Origin: REEB85 sp018971455
GTDB lineage: Bacteria; Pseudomonadota; Alphaproteobacteria; Acetobacterales; Acetobacteraceae
Direction of reading: 5' to 3'
Assembly: GCA_028871195.1 (NCBI GenBank)
Contig: JAGWNT010000051.1
Location: 1-27,975 of the forward strand
Length of the DNA: 27,975 nucleotides
The first letter of the stretch is position 1, and every line of letters begins with the position of its first letter. The notes below the pieces were generated by a model that was not told the DNA's origin, searched no databases, and worked only from the letters and a program-made list of their open reading frames with translations. This document shows, piece after piece, positions 16,065 through 23,867 of this stretch. The translations under genes and the position numbers were made by a program.

Positions 16065-18155
16065 TCACACCAAACTAGCCAGGATGGCGAGCAGCAGCAA
16101 GGCCACGATGTTGGTGATCTTGATCATCGGGTTGACCGCCGGGCCCGCCGTGTCCTTGTACGGGTCGCCCACGGTGTCGCCGGTCACCGCCGCCTTGTGG
16201 GCGTCCGAGCCCTTGCCGCCGTGATTGCCTTCCTCGATGTATTTCTTCGCGTTGTCCCAGGCGCCGCCGCCCGAGGTCATCGAGATGGCGACGAACAGGC
16301 CGGTGACGATGGTGCCGAGGAGCATGGCGCCGAGCGCGGCGAAGGCGGCGGCGCGCCCGCCAATCGCCTGGATGACCAGGAACAGCACCACCGGGGCGAG
16401 CACCGGCAGCAGCGAGGGCAGCAGCATCTCGCGGATCGCCGCCCGCGTCAGCATATCCACCGCGCGGCCGTATTCGGGCTTGGCGGTGCCGGCCATGATG
16501 CCGGGGATCTCCTTGAACTGCCGCCGTACCTCGACCACCACCGAGCCGGCGGCGCGGCCGACCGCGGTCATGCCCATGGCGCCGAACAGGTAGGGCAGCA
16601 GGCCGCCGATGAAGAGGCCGACCACCACGTAGGGGTTCTGCAGCGCGAAATCGACGTGGAAGGTCGGGAAGTAGTGGCTCAGATCCTCGGTGTAGGCGGC
16701 GAACAGCACCAGCGAGGCCAGCCCCGCCGAGCCGATGGCGTAGCCCTTGGTGACCGCCTTGGTGGTGTTGCCCACGGCGTCGAGCGCGTCGGTGGTCTTG
16801 CGCACGTCCGACGGCAGATCGGCCATTTCGGCGATGCCGCCGGCGTTGTCCGTCACCGGGCCGTAGGCGTCCAGCGCCACGATCATGCCGGCCAGCGAGA
16901 GCATGGTGGTGGCGGCGACGGCGATGCCGAACAACCCGGCCACCAGATAGGCCAGCACGATGCCGAGGCAGATCACCAGCACCGGCAGCGCCGTGGCTTC
17001 CATCGACACGGCAAGGCCCTGGATGACGTTGGTGCCGTGGCCGGTGGTCGAGGATTGGGCGATGCTGCGCACCGGGCGGTATTCGGTCGAGGTGTAGTAT
17101 TCGGTGATCCACACCAGGAGCGCGGTGACGCCGAGGCCGACCAGGGAGCATTCGAACAGCCCGAGGCCGGTGACGCTGCCGCCGCTCATCGCGATCGGGG
17201 TGGCGAAGCCGACCAACCCGCCGATGACCGCGGCGATGGCCACCGCCGAGAGCACGCCGGTCACGGCGAGGCCCTTGTAGAGTGCGCCCATGATGTTGGT
17301 GCCGGTGCCGAGGCGGACGAAATAGGTGCCGATGACGGAGGTGAGGATGCACACCGCGCCGATGGCCAGCGGCAGCATCATCATGCTGTCGGCGGCCGCC
17401 CCGGTGAAGAAGATGTTGCCCAGCAGCATGGTGGCCACGATGGTCACCGCATAGGTCTCGAACAGGTCGGCCGCCATGCCGGCGCAGTCGCCCACATTGT
17501 CGCCCACGTTGTCGGCGATCACGGCGGGGTTGCGGGGGTCATCCTCGGGGATGCCGGCCTCGACCTTGCCGACCAGATCGGCGCCGACATCGGCGCCCTT
17601 GGTGAAGATGCCGCCGCCGAGGCGGGCGAAGATGGAAATCAGCGAGGCGCCGAAGGAGAGGCCGACCATGGCCTCCATCACCGGGCGCAGATCGGGGCCG
17701 TGATTGCCGGCGCGCAGCACGAAGTAATAGATCGACACGCCGAGCAGGCCGAGGCCGACCACCAGCATGCCGGTGATCGCCCCCGATTTGAAGGCGATGT
17801 CGAGCCCGGCGGCCAGCCCCTGCCGCGAGGCCTGGGCGGTGCGCACATTGGCGCGCACCGAGACGTTCATGCCGACATAGCCGGCAGCACCTGAGAGGAT
17901 CGCGCCGATGGCAAAGCCGATGCCGACGCGCAGCCCGAGGAAGGCCGAGAGCACCACCAGGATGACGATGCCGACCATGGCGATGGTGGTGTACTGGCGG
18001 TTGAGGTAGGCCCGCGCACCTTCCTGGACGGCCGCGGAAATCTCCTGCATGCGCGCGGTGCCGGCATCGGCCGCGAGGACCTGGCGAGTGGTGACCAGGC
18101 CGTAGATCAAGGCAACGATGCCGCAGGCGATGATCGCCAGTTGGGCCAGGGACAT
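16065..18155 (-). CDS. hppA: H+-translocating membrane pyrophosphatase, K+-independent type
   Basis: Couples pyrophosphate hydrolysis to proton transport across the inner membrane. It has 696 residues with about 15-16 hydrophobic helices, the normal size. The catalytic DX7KXE motif is DVGADLVGKVE (Asp189, Lys197, Glu199), followed by EDDPRNPAVIADNVGDNVGD. The acidic motif near the C-terminus (GGAWDNAKKYIEEG, then HKAAVTGDTVGDPYKDTAGP) is intact. The subclass determinant reads GNTTKAVTKGYAIGSAG: Lys466 and Thr469 occupy positions held by Ala and Gly in K+-dependent enzymes, so this is a K+-independent proton pump as in Rhodospirillum rubrum. The start ATG 18155 has GAGGAGG just upstream; the frame remains open to 18365, but that extension is a proline/arginine-rich artefact. 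The neighbouring ppa gives the cell both a wasteful and an energy-saving route for pyrophosphate. Confidence 0.97.
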   Translation of the reverse strand: MSLAQLAIIACGIVALIYGLVTTRQVLAADAGTARMQEISAAVQEGARAYLNRQYTTIAMVGIVILVVLSAFLGLRVGIGFAIGAILSGAAGYVGMNVSVRANVRTAQASRQGLAAGLDIAFKSGAITGMLVVGLGLLGVSIYYFVLRAGNHGPDLRPVMEAMVGLSFGASLISIFARLGGGIFTKGADVGADLVGKVEAGIPEDDPRNPAVIADNVGDNVGDCAGMAADLFETYAVTIVATMLLGNIFFTGAAADSMMMLPLAIGAVCILTSVIGTYFVRLGTGTNIMGALYKGLAVTGVLSAVAIAAVIGGLVGFATPIAMSGGSVTGLGLFECSLVGLGVTALLVWITEYYTSTEYRPVRSIAQSSTTGHGTNVIQGLAVSMEATALPVLVICLGIVLAYLVAGLFGIAVAATTMLSLAGMIVALDAYGPVTDNAGGIAEMADLPSDVRKTTDALDAVGNTTKAVTKGYAIGSAGLASLVLFAAYTEDLSHYFPTFHVDFALQNPYVVVGLFIGGLLPYLFGAMGMTAVGRAAGSVVVEVRRQFKEIPGIMAGTAKPEYGRAVDMLTRAAIREMLLPSLLPVLAPVVLFLVIQAIGGRAAAFAALGAMLLGTIVTGLFVAISMTSGGGAWDNAKKYIEEGNHGGKGSDAHKAAVTGDTVGDPYKDTAGPAVNPMIKITNIVALLLLAILASLV

Positions 18156-18178
18156 GCGCGACGCCTCCTCGATTGTCG

Positions 18179-18348
18179 CCGGGCGGGCACCGCCCGGGCG
18201 TGCTCCTCTCACCGATTCGCGCCGGGGGCGGAATCGTTTTTCTGTCCGCGCGTATGGCCGAGATGTATCCGGCAGGCAACCGGGCCGGCCGCCACCGCCG
18301 GCCGCGGCCGCCGCACGAAAAGACCGGCCCCGCGGCGGCCGCGAGGCC
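18179..18348. repeat. GC-rich inverted repeats between hppA and the tRNA gene
   Basis: The 266-base gap upstream of hppA holds two inverted repeats. A perfect 8-bp stem with 3-base loop lies at 18179-18186/18190-18197, inside the presumed hppA leader. A longer one pairs 18300-18313 with 18333-18348, interrupted by a 2-base bulge. Neither is followed by a T-run. I see no open frame with protein character in this gap. Confidence 0.5.
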
Positions 18349-18421
18349 GCGGGGGATGCCGGCAAGCTGTGGCGCGGGGGCGGTTGCGCTGGTGGCGGGA
18401 GTGCGGAATGCTGGCGCCGTT

Positions 18422-18498
18422 GCGCCCGTAGCTCAGTTGGTTAGAGCGGGCCGCTCATAACGGCTTGGTCGCAGGTTCGAATCCTGCCGGGCGCACCA
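18422..18498 (+). tRNA. tRNA with CAT anticodon (elongator Met, or Ile2 if lysidine-modified)
   Basis: A complete 77-base cloverleaf with encoded CCA. The acceptor arm GCGCCCG (18422-18428) pairs with 18488-18494, the discriminator is A, and CCA is at 18496-18498. The D-stem GCTC/GAGC, a 5-bp anticodon stem with one G-U pair, loop CTCATAA with anticodon CAT at 18456-18458, and T-arm GCAGG-TTCGAAT-CCTGC are all intact. The G1-C72 pair rules out initiator tRNA. C4-G69 and C5-G68 resemble the pairs recognised by TilS in tRNA-Ile2, but this is not decisive against elongator Met. Confidence 0.95.
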
Positions 18499-18624
18499 CC
18501 CCCCGCGACGCATCTCGCTCGTTCGCCCTTTTCCTGGCGGAACATACTGGTGTAGGATCGAGCGCCGCCTCGGCTGGGCGGCAACCTCCAAGACACAGAA
18601 GGAAACACAGCAGGAGGACGTCCG

Positions 18625-18963
18625 ATGTTATTTTCCTTTACTGGCGAATACACGGCGCAGGCCCTGAACGCGATGGCGAGCAACCCGAAAACAGATCGCG
18701 AAGCCGCCGTGAAATCGATGATCGAGGCCGCCGGCGGAAGGCTGGTCTCGATGTATGCCCGGGCCATCAACGGGCCCGGGGTCATGATCATCTTCGATGT
18801 GCCGGACCCCGAGATGTCGGCGGCCATCTCCGGCGTGGCGGTGGCCTCGGGTAGCATCCAGAACGCGCATCTGACGCGCCTCTACACGACGGCCGAGATG
18901 CGGGCGATCCGCGACAAGCGGATCAAGCTCAACGCAGCCTACAAGCCGCCCGGGCAACAATAG
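18625..18963 (+). CDS. GYD-domain protein
   Basis: A 112-residue protein of the GYD family, small dimeric alpha/beta-barrel-like proteins with no proven general function. The sequence shows the family's pattern: MLFSFTGEYTAQALNAM, then AAVKSMIEAAGGRLVSMY, then GVMIIFDVPDPEMSAAISG and SGSIQNAHLTRLYTTAEM. No signal peptide or membrane helix is present. A strong ribosome site (GCAGGAGGA) lies about 6 bases before the ATG, suggesting good expression. The gene stands alone between the tRNA and a convergent dehydrogenase gene. The family call is secure, the role unknown. Confidence 0.9.
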   Translation: MLFSFTGEYTAQALNAMASNPKTDREAAVKSMIEAAGGRLVSMYARAINGPGVMIIFDVPDPEMSAAISGVAVASGSIQNAHLTRLYTTAEMRAIRDKRIKLNAAYKPPGQQ

Positions 18964-18977
18964 CGGCGCCCGGTGGG

Positions 18978-19007
18978 CGGCGGCGGCCCGGGTGCGGGCC
19001 GCCGCCG
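18978..19007. terminator. Perfect hairpin between two convergent genes
   Basis: A 13-bp perfect stem (18978-18990 with 18995-19007) around a GGTG loop lies midway between the GYD-domain gene stop and the convergent dehydrogenase gene stop. The position suggests a bidirectional transcription end. It lacks a U-tract on either strand, so its efficiency as an intrinsic terminator is uncertain. Confidence 0.5.
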
Positions 19008-19047
19008 TCGCCATGGTCCGGCCGGGCGGCGGCCTCCTGCCCCCCTC

Positions 19048-20052
19048 TCAGAACATCTCGGGCGTGATCACGTTCTGCGGGGTGTTGGTCAGCAGCGCGG
19101 CGGCCATGGTCTCGGCCGATTTGCGGCGGATATCCTCCCACGATTCGGGCGAGAAGAACGCCGCGTGCGGGGTGATGACCAGCCGGCCCTCGAGCCAGCT
19201 CTCGCGGGCGCGGTAGGCGCGCAGCAGCGCGGGCACCGGCTCGACCGGCGGCTCGACGGGGATGACGTCGAGCCCGGCGCCGGCGATGTGCCCGCTGCGC
19301 AGCGCCTCGGCCAGCGCATCGATGTCGATGATCGGGCCGCGCGCGGTGTTCACCACCACCGCACCGGCCGGCAGCAGCGCCAGCTCCCGCCCGCCGATCA
19401 GCCCGCGCGTCTGCGGCGTCAGCGGCGCGTGGAGGGACAGCACGTCGGACTGGGCGAGCAGCTCATCGAGCGTCCTGGCCCGCCCGACGCCCAGACCGAG
19501 CTCGGTGCCGGTGGGCAGATGGGGGTCGAAGAACACCACGTTGAAGCCCATCGCCTTGGCGCGCAGGGCAGCCGCCGTGCCGATGCGCCCGAGGCCGACG
19601 ATGCCGAAGGTCTGCACCCCCAGCCGGCGCAGCAGCGGCGAGCGGATATAGGCCCATGGCGCCGGCGGGGTGGCCCGCTGCGTCTCGTGATAGAGGAACA
19701 GGCCGCGGCGCAGGGAGATGGCCAGCGCGATGGCGTGGTCGGCCACCTCCATGGTGCCGTAATCGGGCACGTTGCAGACCATGATGCCGCGCGCGGCGGC
19801 GGCCACGCGGTCGATGCGGTCATAGCCGACGCCCATGCGCAGGATGACGCGCAGATTGGGGAAGCGGGCCAGATCGGCCGCGGACGCCCAGTGGCGCAGG
19901 AACATCAGCCCGTCGGCGGCGGCGCAATCGGCGTCGCTGAGATCGGCCAGCGTGCCGGCGGCGCGCATCAGCACGCGGACGTCCGGGCCATAGACCTCAC
20001 GCTCGACGCTGTCGTCGGGATAGACTTTTTCGGCATACAGAATGGTGGTCAT
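19048..20052 (-). CDS. NAD-binding D-2-hydroxyacid dehydrogenase
   Basis: A 334-residue enzyme of the D-isomer-specific 2-hydroxyacid dehydrogenase family, which interconverts 2-oxo acids and D-2-hydroxy acids with NAD(P). The nucleotide-binding motif is GIVGLGRIG, followed by FFDPHLP with the Asp that favours NAD. The second signature runs LSLHAPLTPQTRGLIGG and the third is GAVVVNTARGPIIDIDAL with the catalytic Arg; the acid-base His is in ITPHAAFFSPES. The insert YDRIDRVAAAARGIMVCNVPDYG resembles C-terminal-binding-protein and glycerate/phosphoglycerate dehydrogenase relatives. The start at ATG 20052 has GGGAG eight bases upstream; the longer frame is not supported. It is divergent from a ThDP-dependent enzyme gene across 77 bases, so the two may share a regulator and a 2-oxo acid intermediate. 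Confidence 0.92.
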   Translation of the reverse strand: MTTILYAEKVYPDDSVEREVYGPDVRVLMRAAGTLADLSDADCAAADGLMFLRHWASAADLARFPNLRVILRMGVGYDRIDRVAAAARGIMVCNVPDYGTMEVADHAIALAISLRRGLFLYHETQRATPPAPWAYIRSPLLRRLGVQTFGIVGLGRIGTAAALRAKAMGFNVVFFDPHLPTGTELGLGVGRARTLDELLAQSDVLSLHAPLTPQTRGLIGGRELALLPAGAVVVNTARGPIIDIDALAEALRSGHIAGAGLDVIPVEPPVEPVPALLRAYRARESWLEGRLVITPHAAFFSPESWEDIRRKSAETMAAALLTNTPQNVITPEMF

Positions 20053-20129
20053 GGCGCTCGCTCCCACGGCTTGCGCACCGTGTTCGGCACGCGCAGTCTC
20101 CGCGGCCTGGGTAACAAGAGGAACGCGGA

Positions 20130-21671
20130 ATGTCCATGAACGGCGCCGAAAGCCTGGTCCACACGCTGCTTGCCGCAGGCGTTGACACCTGTTTCGCCAA
20201 TCCCGGCACCAGCGAGATGCACTTCGTCGCCGCACTCGACCGGGTGCCCGGCATGCGCTGCGTGCTGGGGCTGTTCGAGGGTGTGGTGACCGGGGCGGCG
20301 GACGGCTATGCGCGCGTCGCCGGCAAGCCCGCGGCCACCCTGCTGCATTGCGGGCCGGGGCTGGCGAACGGGCTGGCCAATCTGCACAACGGTCGGCGCG
20401 CCAACACCATGGTGGTGAACTGCGTCGGCGACCAGGCGACCTATCACCGCCCGCTCGATGCGCCGCTGACCGCCGACACCGAGGGCTTCGCCCGCGGCGT
20501 CTCGGGCTGGGTGCGCACGGCCACCCATGCCGAGACGGTGGGCGCCGATGCCGCCGTTGCCGTGCAGGCGGCGCGCACCTCGCCCGGCCAGGTGGCGACG
20601 CTGATCCTGCCGTCGGACACGTGCTGGAACGCCGGCGGCGTGCCGGCGGCCGCCCTGCCGGTGCCGCCGCCGCCCACCACCTCGCCCCATGCGGTGAAGG
20701 AGGCGGCGCGCCTGCTGCGCGGCGGCGAGAAGGTGATGCTGCTGCTCGGCAACGAGGCGCTGCGGGCCGACACGCTGGCGCTGGCCCATGCCATCGCCGC
20801 GGCGACCGGGGCCGACCTGCTCGCCCAGGGGTCCAACCGGCTGATCGCGCGCGGGCGCGGGCGCCATCCCATCGAGCGGGTGCCCTATCCGGTCGATCAG
20901 GCGGTGGCCCGGCTGGCCGCGGTGCGCCATCTCATTCTGATCGGCGCGCCCAAGCCGGTGATCTTCTTTGCCTATCCCGGCAAGCCGGGCACGCCGGTGC
21001 CGGCGAGTGCCGATGTGCATGTGATGACGCGCCCGGAGCACGATCAGCACGCCGCCCTGGCGGCGCTGGCCGCCGAGCTGGGCGCCGCCCCGGTGGCGCC
21101 GCCGGTCCATGCGCGCGCCGAGCCGGCGCGCGGCGCGATTTCCAGCGAGGCGTTCGCCACCTCGCTCGCCGCCCTGCTGCCCGAGCAGGCGATCATCGTC
21201 GATGAGAGCGTGACCTTCGGGCGCTCCTTCTTTCCGCTCACCCACGCCGCCGCGCCGCATGACTGGATGTCGCTCACCGGCGGGGCCATCGGCGGCGGGC
21301 TGCCGATGGCGACCGGGGCGGGGGTTGCCGCCGGCGGCCGGCGCGTCGTCAGCCTGGAGGCGGATGGCTCGGCGATGTACACCATCCAGTCGCTGTGGAC
21401 CCAGGCCCGCGAGAATCTCGATGTCACCACCATCGTCTTCTCGAACCGCAAATACGCCATCCTGCTGCACGAGCTGGCCAATGTCGGCGCCAATCCGGGG
21501 CGCACGGCGCTCGACATGCTCGATCTCGGCAGCCCGGACCTGGATTTCGTCAAGATGGCGGCCGGCATGGGCGTGGAGGGCGCGCGCGCGAGCACGATGG
21601 AACAGTTCAACGACCTGTTCGCCCAATCCGTCACCCGCAAGGGCCCGTTCGTCATCGAGCTGATGACCTGA
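20130..21671 (+). CDS. ThDP-dependent enzyme, acetolactate synthase large subunit-like
   Basis: A 513-residue thiamine-diphosphate enzyme with the three-domain plan of acetolactate synthase and benzoylformate decarboxylase. The N-terminal pyrimidine-binding domain has FANPGTSEMHFVAALD and the catalytic Glu in LFEGVVTGAADGYAR. The middle domain (about 190-330) is short and does not show the clear FAD-binding features of anabolic synthases. The C-terminal domain has SLTGGAIGGGLPMATGAG and the ThDP/Mg motif EADGSAMYTIQSLWT ending in Asn of FSNRKY. Its length, below the roughly 560-600 residues of IlvB, and the lack of an adjacent regulatory subunit gene argue against a branched-chain biosynthesis role. 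I favour a 2-oxo acid decarboxylase or carboligase. AAGAGGAA precedes the start. Confidence 0.9.
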   Translation: MSMNGAESLVHTLLAAGVDTCFANPGTSEMHFVAALDRVPGMRCVLGLFEGVVTGAADGYARVAGKPAATLLHCGPGLANGLANLHNGRRANTMVVNCVGDQATYHRPLDAPLTADTEGFARGVSGWVRTATHAETVGADAAVAVQAARTSPGQVATLILPSDTCWNAGGVPAAALPVPPPPTTSPHAVKEAARLLRGGEKVMLLLGNEALRADTLALAHAIAAATGADLLAQGSNRLIARGRGRHPIERVPYPVDQAVARLAAVRHLILIGAPKPVIFFAYPGKPGTPVPASADVHVMTRPEHDQHAALAALAAELGAAPVAPPVHARAEPARGAISSEAFATSLAALLPEQAIIVDESVTFGRSFFPLTHAAAPHDWMSLTGGAIGGGLPMATGAGVAAGGRRVVSLEADGSAMYTIQSLWTQARENLDVTTIVFSNRKYAILLHELANVGANPGRTALDMLDLGSPDLDFVKMAAGMGVEGARASTMEQFNDLFAQSVTRKGPFVIELMT

Positions 21672-21710
21672 GGCCGCCGCCGCGGCCGCCCTGCGGTCGC
21701 GGCGTTCTTG

Positions 21711-21744
21711 CTCAGTCGGGCTTTAGGCTCAGTCGGGCTTTAGG
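21711..21744. repeat. Perfect 17-bp tandem duplication
   Basis: CTCAGTCGGGCTTTAGG occurs twice in direct succession (21711-21727 and 21728-21744), followed by a partial CTTAGG. It lies just past the 3' end of the FrnE-like gene and beyond the convergent ThDP-enzyme gene. It looks like a recent slippage duplication and carries no evident signal. Confidence 0.9.
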
Positions 21745-21745
21745 C

Positions 21746-22420
21746 TTAGGCGGCGGTTTTGCTCAGGATGCGCCAGGCGCGGCCGAACGCCTCGGCCATG
21801 GTGTCGGCCGGCACGGCGCCGGAGAACAGCACGTGGCCGGCCATGGTGAAGCAGGGCACGCCGTTGATGCCGCTCTGGCGCGCCATCGCGTCCTCGGCCA
21901 CCACCTCGCGCCGGCCCTCCTCGCCGGCCAGCATGGCGCTGACCAGCCGGCCGTCGAGCCCGGCGCCGTCGGCCAGCGCGGCCAGCGTCGCGGCCTCGCC
22001 GATGTCGCGCCCCTCGGTGAAGTAGCCGCGGAACAGCGCCTCCACCACCGGCTCCTGCAGCCCGTGCTGGCCGGCGAGGCGGATGGTGCGGTGGGCGGCG
22101 ACCGTGTTCGGCGTGCGCTGCATGAGGTCGGTGCGGAACTGCAACCCGACGGTCTGGCCGGCCTCGGTGATCCGCGCGTCGAGCTCGAGGGATTTCTCCC
22201 AGCTGCCGAACTTCCCGATGCGGTACTCGCGCCGCTCGACGCCGGGCTCCGGCATGTCGGGGTTGAGCTGGAAAGCGTGCCAATGCACCTCGAAGGCGAG
22301 GCCCTGCTCGGCGAGCATCGGCAGCGCGCGCTCGAGGTGCCGCTTGCCGATATAGCACCAGGGGCAGATCGCGTCCGAAATGATGTCCAGCCGGGCAAGC
22401 TGCGGCGTCTCGTCGCTCAT
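21746..22420 (-). CDS. DsbA-family oxidoreductase, FrnE-like
   Basis: A 224-residue thioredoxin-fold protein of the FrnE/2-hydroxychromene-2-carboxylate isomerase branch. The redox motif CPWC is at residues 19-22 (DAICPWCYIGKRHLERAL). The long helical insertion follows (HWHAFQLNPDMPEPGVERREY), and the cis-Pro loop is GVPCFTMAGHVLFSGA near the C-terminus, with an extra Cys. No signal peptide is present, so it is cytoplasmic, as known for FrnE of Deinococcus, where it acts as a thiol-disulfide enzyme in oxidative stress. The start ATG 22420 has GGAAGGA about nine bases upstream. It is divergent from the SDR gene across 80 bases and converges on the ThDP enzyme gene. Confidence 0.93.
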   Translation of the reverse strand: MSDETPQLARLDIISDAICPWCYIGKRHLERALPMLAEQGLAFEVHWHAFQLNPDMPEPGVERREYRIGKFGSWEKSLELDARITEAGQTVGLQFRTDLMQRTPNTVAAHRTIRLAGQHGLQEPVVEALFRGYFTEGRDIGEAATLAALADGAGLDGRLVSAMLAGEEGRREVVAEDAMARQSGINGVPCFTMAGHVLFSGAVPADTMAEAFGRAWRILSKTAA

Positions 22421-22500
22421 GTCGGCGTCCTTCCCACGATTCCCGCCAACAGGTAGGCTTGGCGGCGCCCGATTGCCAGGGCGATCCCGGAGGAAACGGC

Positions 22501-23193
22501 ATGGAATTCTCCAGCGCGCTGATCGTCGGTGCCGGCGCGGGCCTCAGCGCCGCCCTGGCCAGGCGCTTCGCCAGGGGCGGGCTGCGCGTCGCCCTCGCCG
22601 CCCGCACGACGGACAAGCTTGCCGGCCTGTGCGCCGAGACCGGAGCGCTCGCCTATGCCTGCGACGGGGCCGATCCGGCGGCGGTGACGCGGCTGTTCGC
22701 CGCCGTCGATGCGGCCCAGGGCAGCCCCGACGTGGTGGTCTACAATGCCAGCGCCCGGGTCCGCGGCCCACTGGTGGAGCTCGACCCCGCCGCGGTGCGC
22801 CACGCCATCGAGGTCTCCGCCTTCGGGGCCTTCCTGGTCGGCCAGCAGGCCGCCGCGCGCATGCTGACGCAGCACCACGGCGCCATCCTGCTGACCGGCG
22901 CCAGCGCGGGGGTGAAGGGCTTCCCGCAATCCGCCGCCTTCGCCATGGGCAAGTTCGCCCTGCGCGGGCTCGCGCAGTCGATGGCGCGCGAGCTCGGGCC
23001 ACAGGGCATCCATGTCGCCCATTTCGTCATCGATGGCGGCATCGCCAGCGCGGCCCGCCCGGCGCCACCCGATCATCTGCACAGCCTGCTCGATCCGGCG
23101 GCGATCGCCGAGACGTACTGGCAGGTGATGCATCAGCCGCGCAGCGCCTGGAGCCAGGAGGTCGATCTGCGCCCCTGGGTGGAGCGCTTCTGA
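22501..23193 (+). CDS. Short-chain dehydrogenase/reductase homologue lacking the catalytic Tyr
   Basis: A 230-residue Rossmann-fold protein of the SDR superfamily. The cofactor loop is LIVGAGAGLSAALARRFA rather than TGxxxGIG. The acidic or basic selector region is ALAARTTDKL (Arg, suggesting NADP). The structural motif is NASARVRGP in place of NNAG, and the active-site Ser is Ser135 in TGASAGVKGF. The YxxxK position reads FAMGK (Phe147, Lys151), so the general-acid Tyr is missing. The spacing from Ser to Phe matches the family, so the gap is a true substitution. It may be a pseudo-enzyme, or the subfamily may use different chemistry. The ATG at 22501 has GGAGGAAA upstream. It is divergent from the FrnE-like gene. 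Confidence 0.9.
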   Translation: MEFSSALIVGAGAGLSAALARRFARGGLRVALAARTTDKLAGLCAETGALAYACDGADPAAVTRLFAAVDAAQGSPDVVVYNASARVRGPLVELDPAAVRHAIEVSAFGAFLVGQQAAARMLTQHHGAILLTGASAGVKGFPQSAAFAMGKFALRGLAQSMARELGPQGIHVAHFVIDGGIASAARPAPPDHLHSLLDPAAIAETYWQVMHQPRSAWSQEVDLRPWVERF

Positions 23194-23209
23194 ACGCCGG
23201 GCCGCCGGC

Positions 23210-23815
23210 TCAATTCTTCGGCGGCGCGCCGAGATCCTGCTGCTGCACCGCCGCCGGCGCCGGGGCGACGGGGGTGCCGGCCTGAAGCTGGGCGCCGAGG
23301 GACTTGCGCGCCTGGTACTCGAACTCGACGTTCATGCGGTCCATCAGCGAGCGGGTCAGCGCGTCGAGATCGGCGCGCACCGTCGCCTCGTCGGTGTCGG
23401 TGATGTCGTGGCGCGCCTGCACCTGGGCGCGGGCGCGGGCCAGGCGCTTGCCGGCGGCGTCGATGATGTCGAGATGCACCCCCACGCTGCCCTCGTAGAT
23501 GGCGTTGGCCTTGATGATGGAGGCGTCGTCGATGGTGAACACCGCCCGCCCGGTGCTGCCGCTCGGCACCAGGCGGTCCTGCGCCATCTGCCGCAGCGCC
23601 GCCAGCGGGGTTTCCGGCGCCAGGTATTCGACATGCTGGGCGTTGCCCACCGGCACCCAGCTGTCGTCGATCTCGATGGTGCCGACATTGAGGTGCAGCT
23701 TGGTGAGGTAGGTGTAGCGCAGCGGCTGATAGACCACCGGCGCGCCGCCGCAGCCGGCCAGCGCCAGCAGCAGGCCGAGGGTGAGCAGGCGGCGGGGCAC
23801 GGCGGGAGCGATCAT
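23210..23815 (-). CDS. Hypothetical lipoprotein
   Basis: A 201-residue protein with a classical lipoprotein signal: MIAPAVPRRLLTLGLLLALAGC, lipobox LAGC with Cys at about residue 22. The residue after the lipidated Cys is Gly, not Asp, so outer-membrane sorting is likely. The mature part has no domain I recognise: YTYLTKLHLNVGTIEID, then a stretch ending QMAQDRLVPSGSTGRAVFTID, and a C-terminal Ala/Pro/Gln-rich tail. The order of segments resembles small lipoproteins of unknown function in Alphaproteobacteria. It follows hslO by 52 bases on the same strand and is probably co-transcribed. The start ATG 23815 was chosen because the signal peptide begins there; the open frame extends to 23929. 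Confidence 0.85.
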   Translation of the reverse strand: MIAPAVPRRLLTLGLLLALAGCGGAPVVYQPLRYTYLTKLHLNVGTIEIDDSWVPVGNAQHVEYLAPETPLAALRQMAQDRLVPSGSTGRAVFTIDDASIIKANAIYEGSVGVHLDIIDAAGKRLARARAQVQARHDITDTDEATVRADLDALTRSLMDRMNVEFEYQARKSLGAQLQAGTPVAPAPAAVQQQDLGAPPKN

Positions 23816-23867
23816 GACGGTCGGGTCCGTTCGGCGGGTGAGGGGTGGGGGCGGCTGAGGGCCGGCG

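Noticed and set aside
16197..17894. Open frame of 565 codons on the plus strand
   Set aside because: Antisense to hppA; extremely His/Gly/Asp-rich, a mirror of hydrophobic codons on the real strand.
18300..18348. Considered as an attachment site next to the tRNA gene
   Set aside because: No integrase gene and no duplicated tRNA 3' end nearby; it is a GC-rich imperfect inverted repeat upstream of the tRNA.
20130..21671. Considered naming this gene ilvB
   Set aside because: It is shorter than IlvB, no ilvN follows, and the neighbours do not belong to branched-chain biosynthesis.
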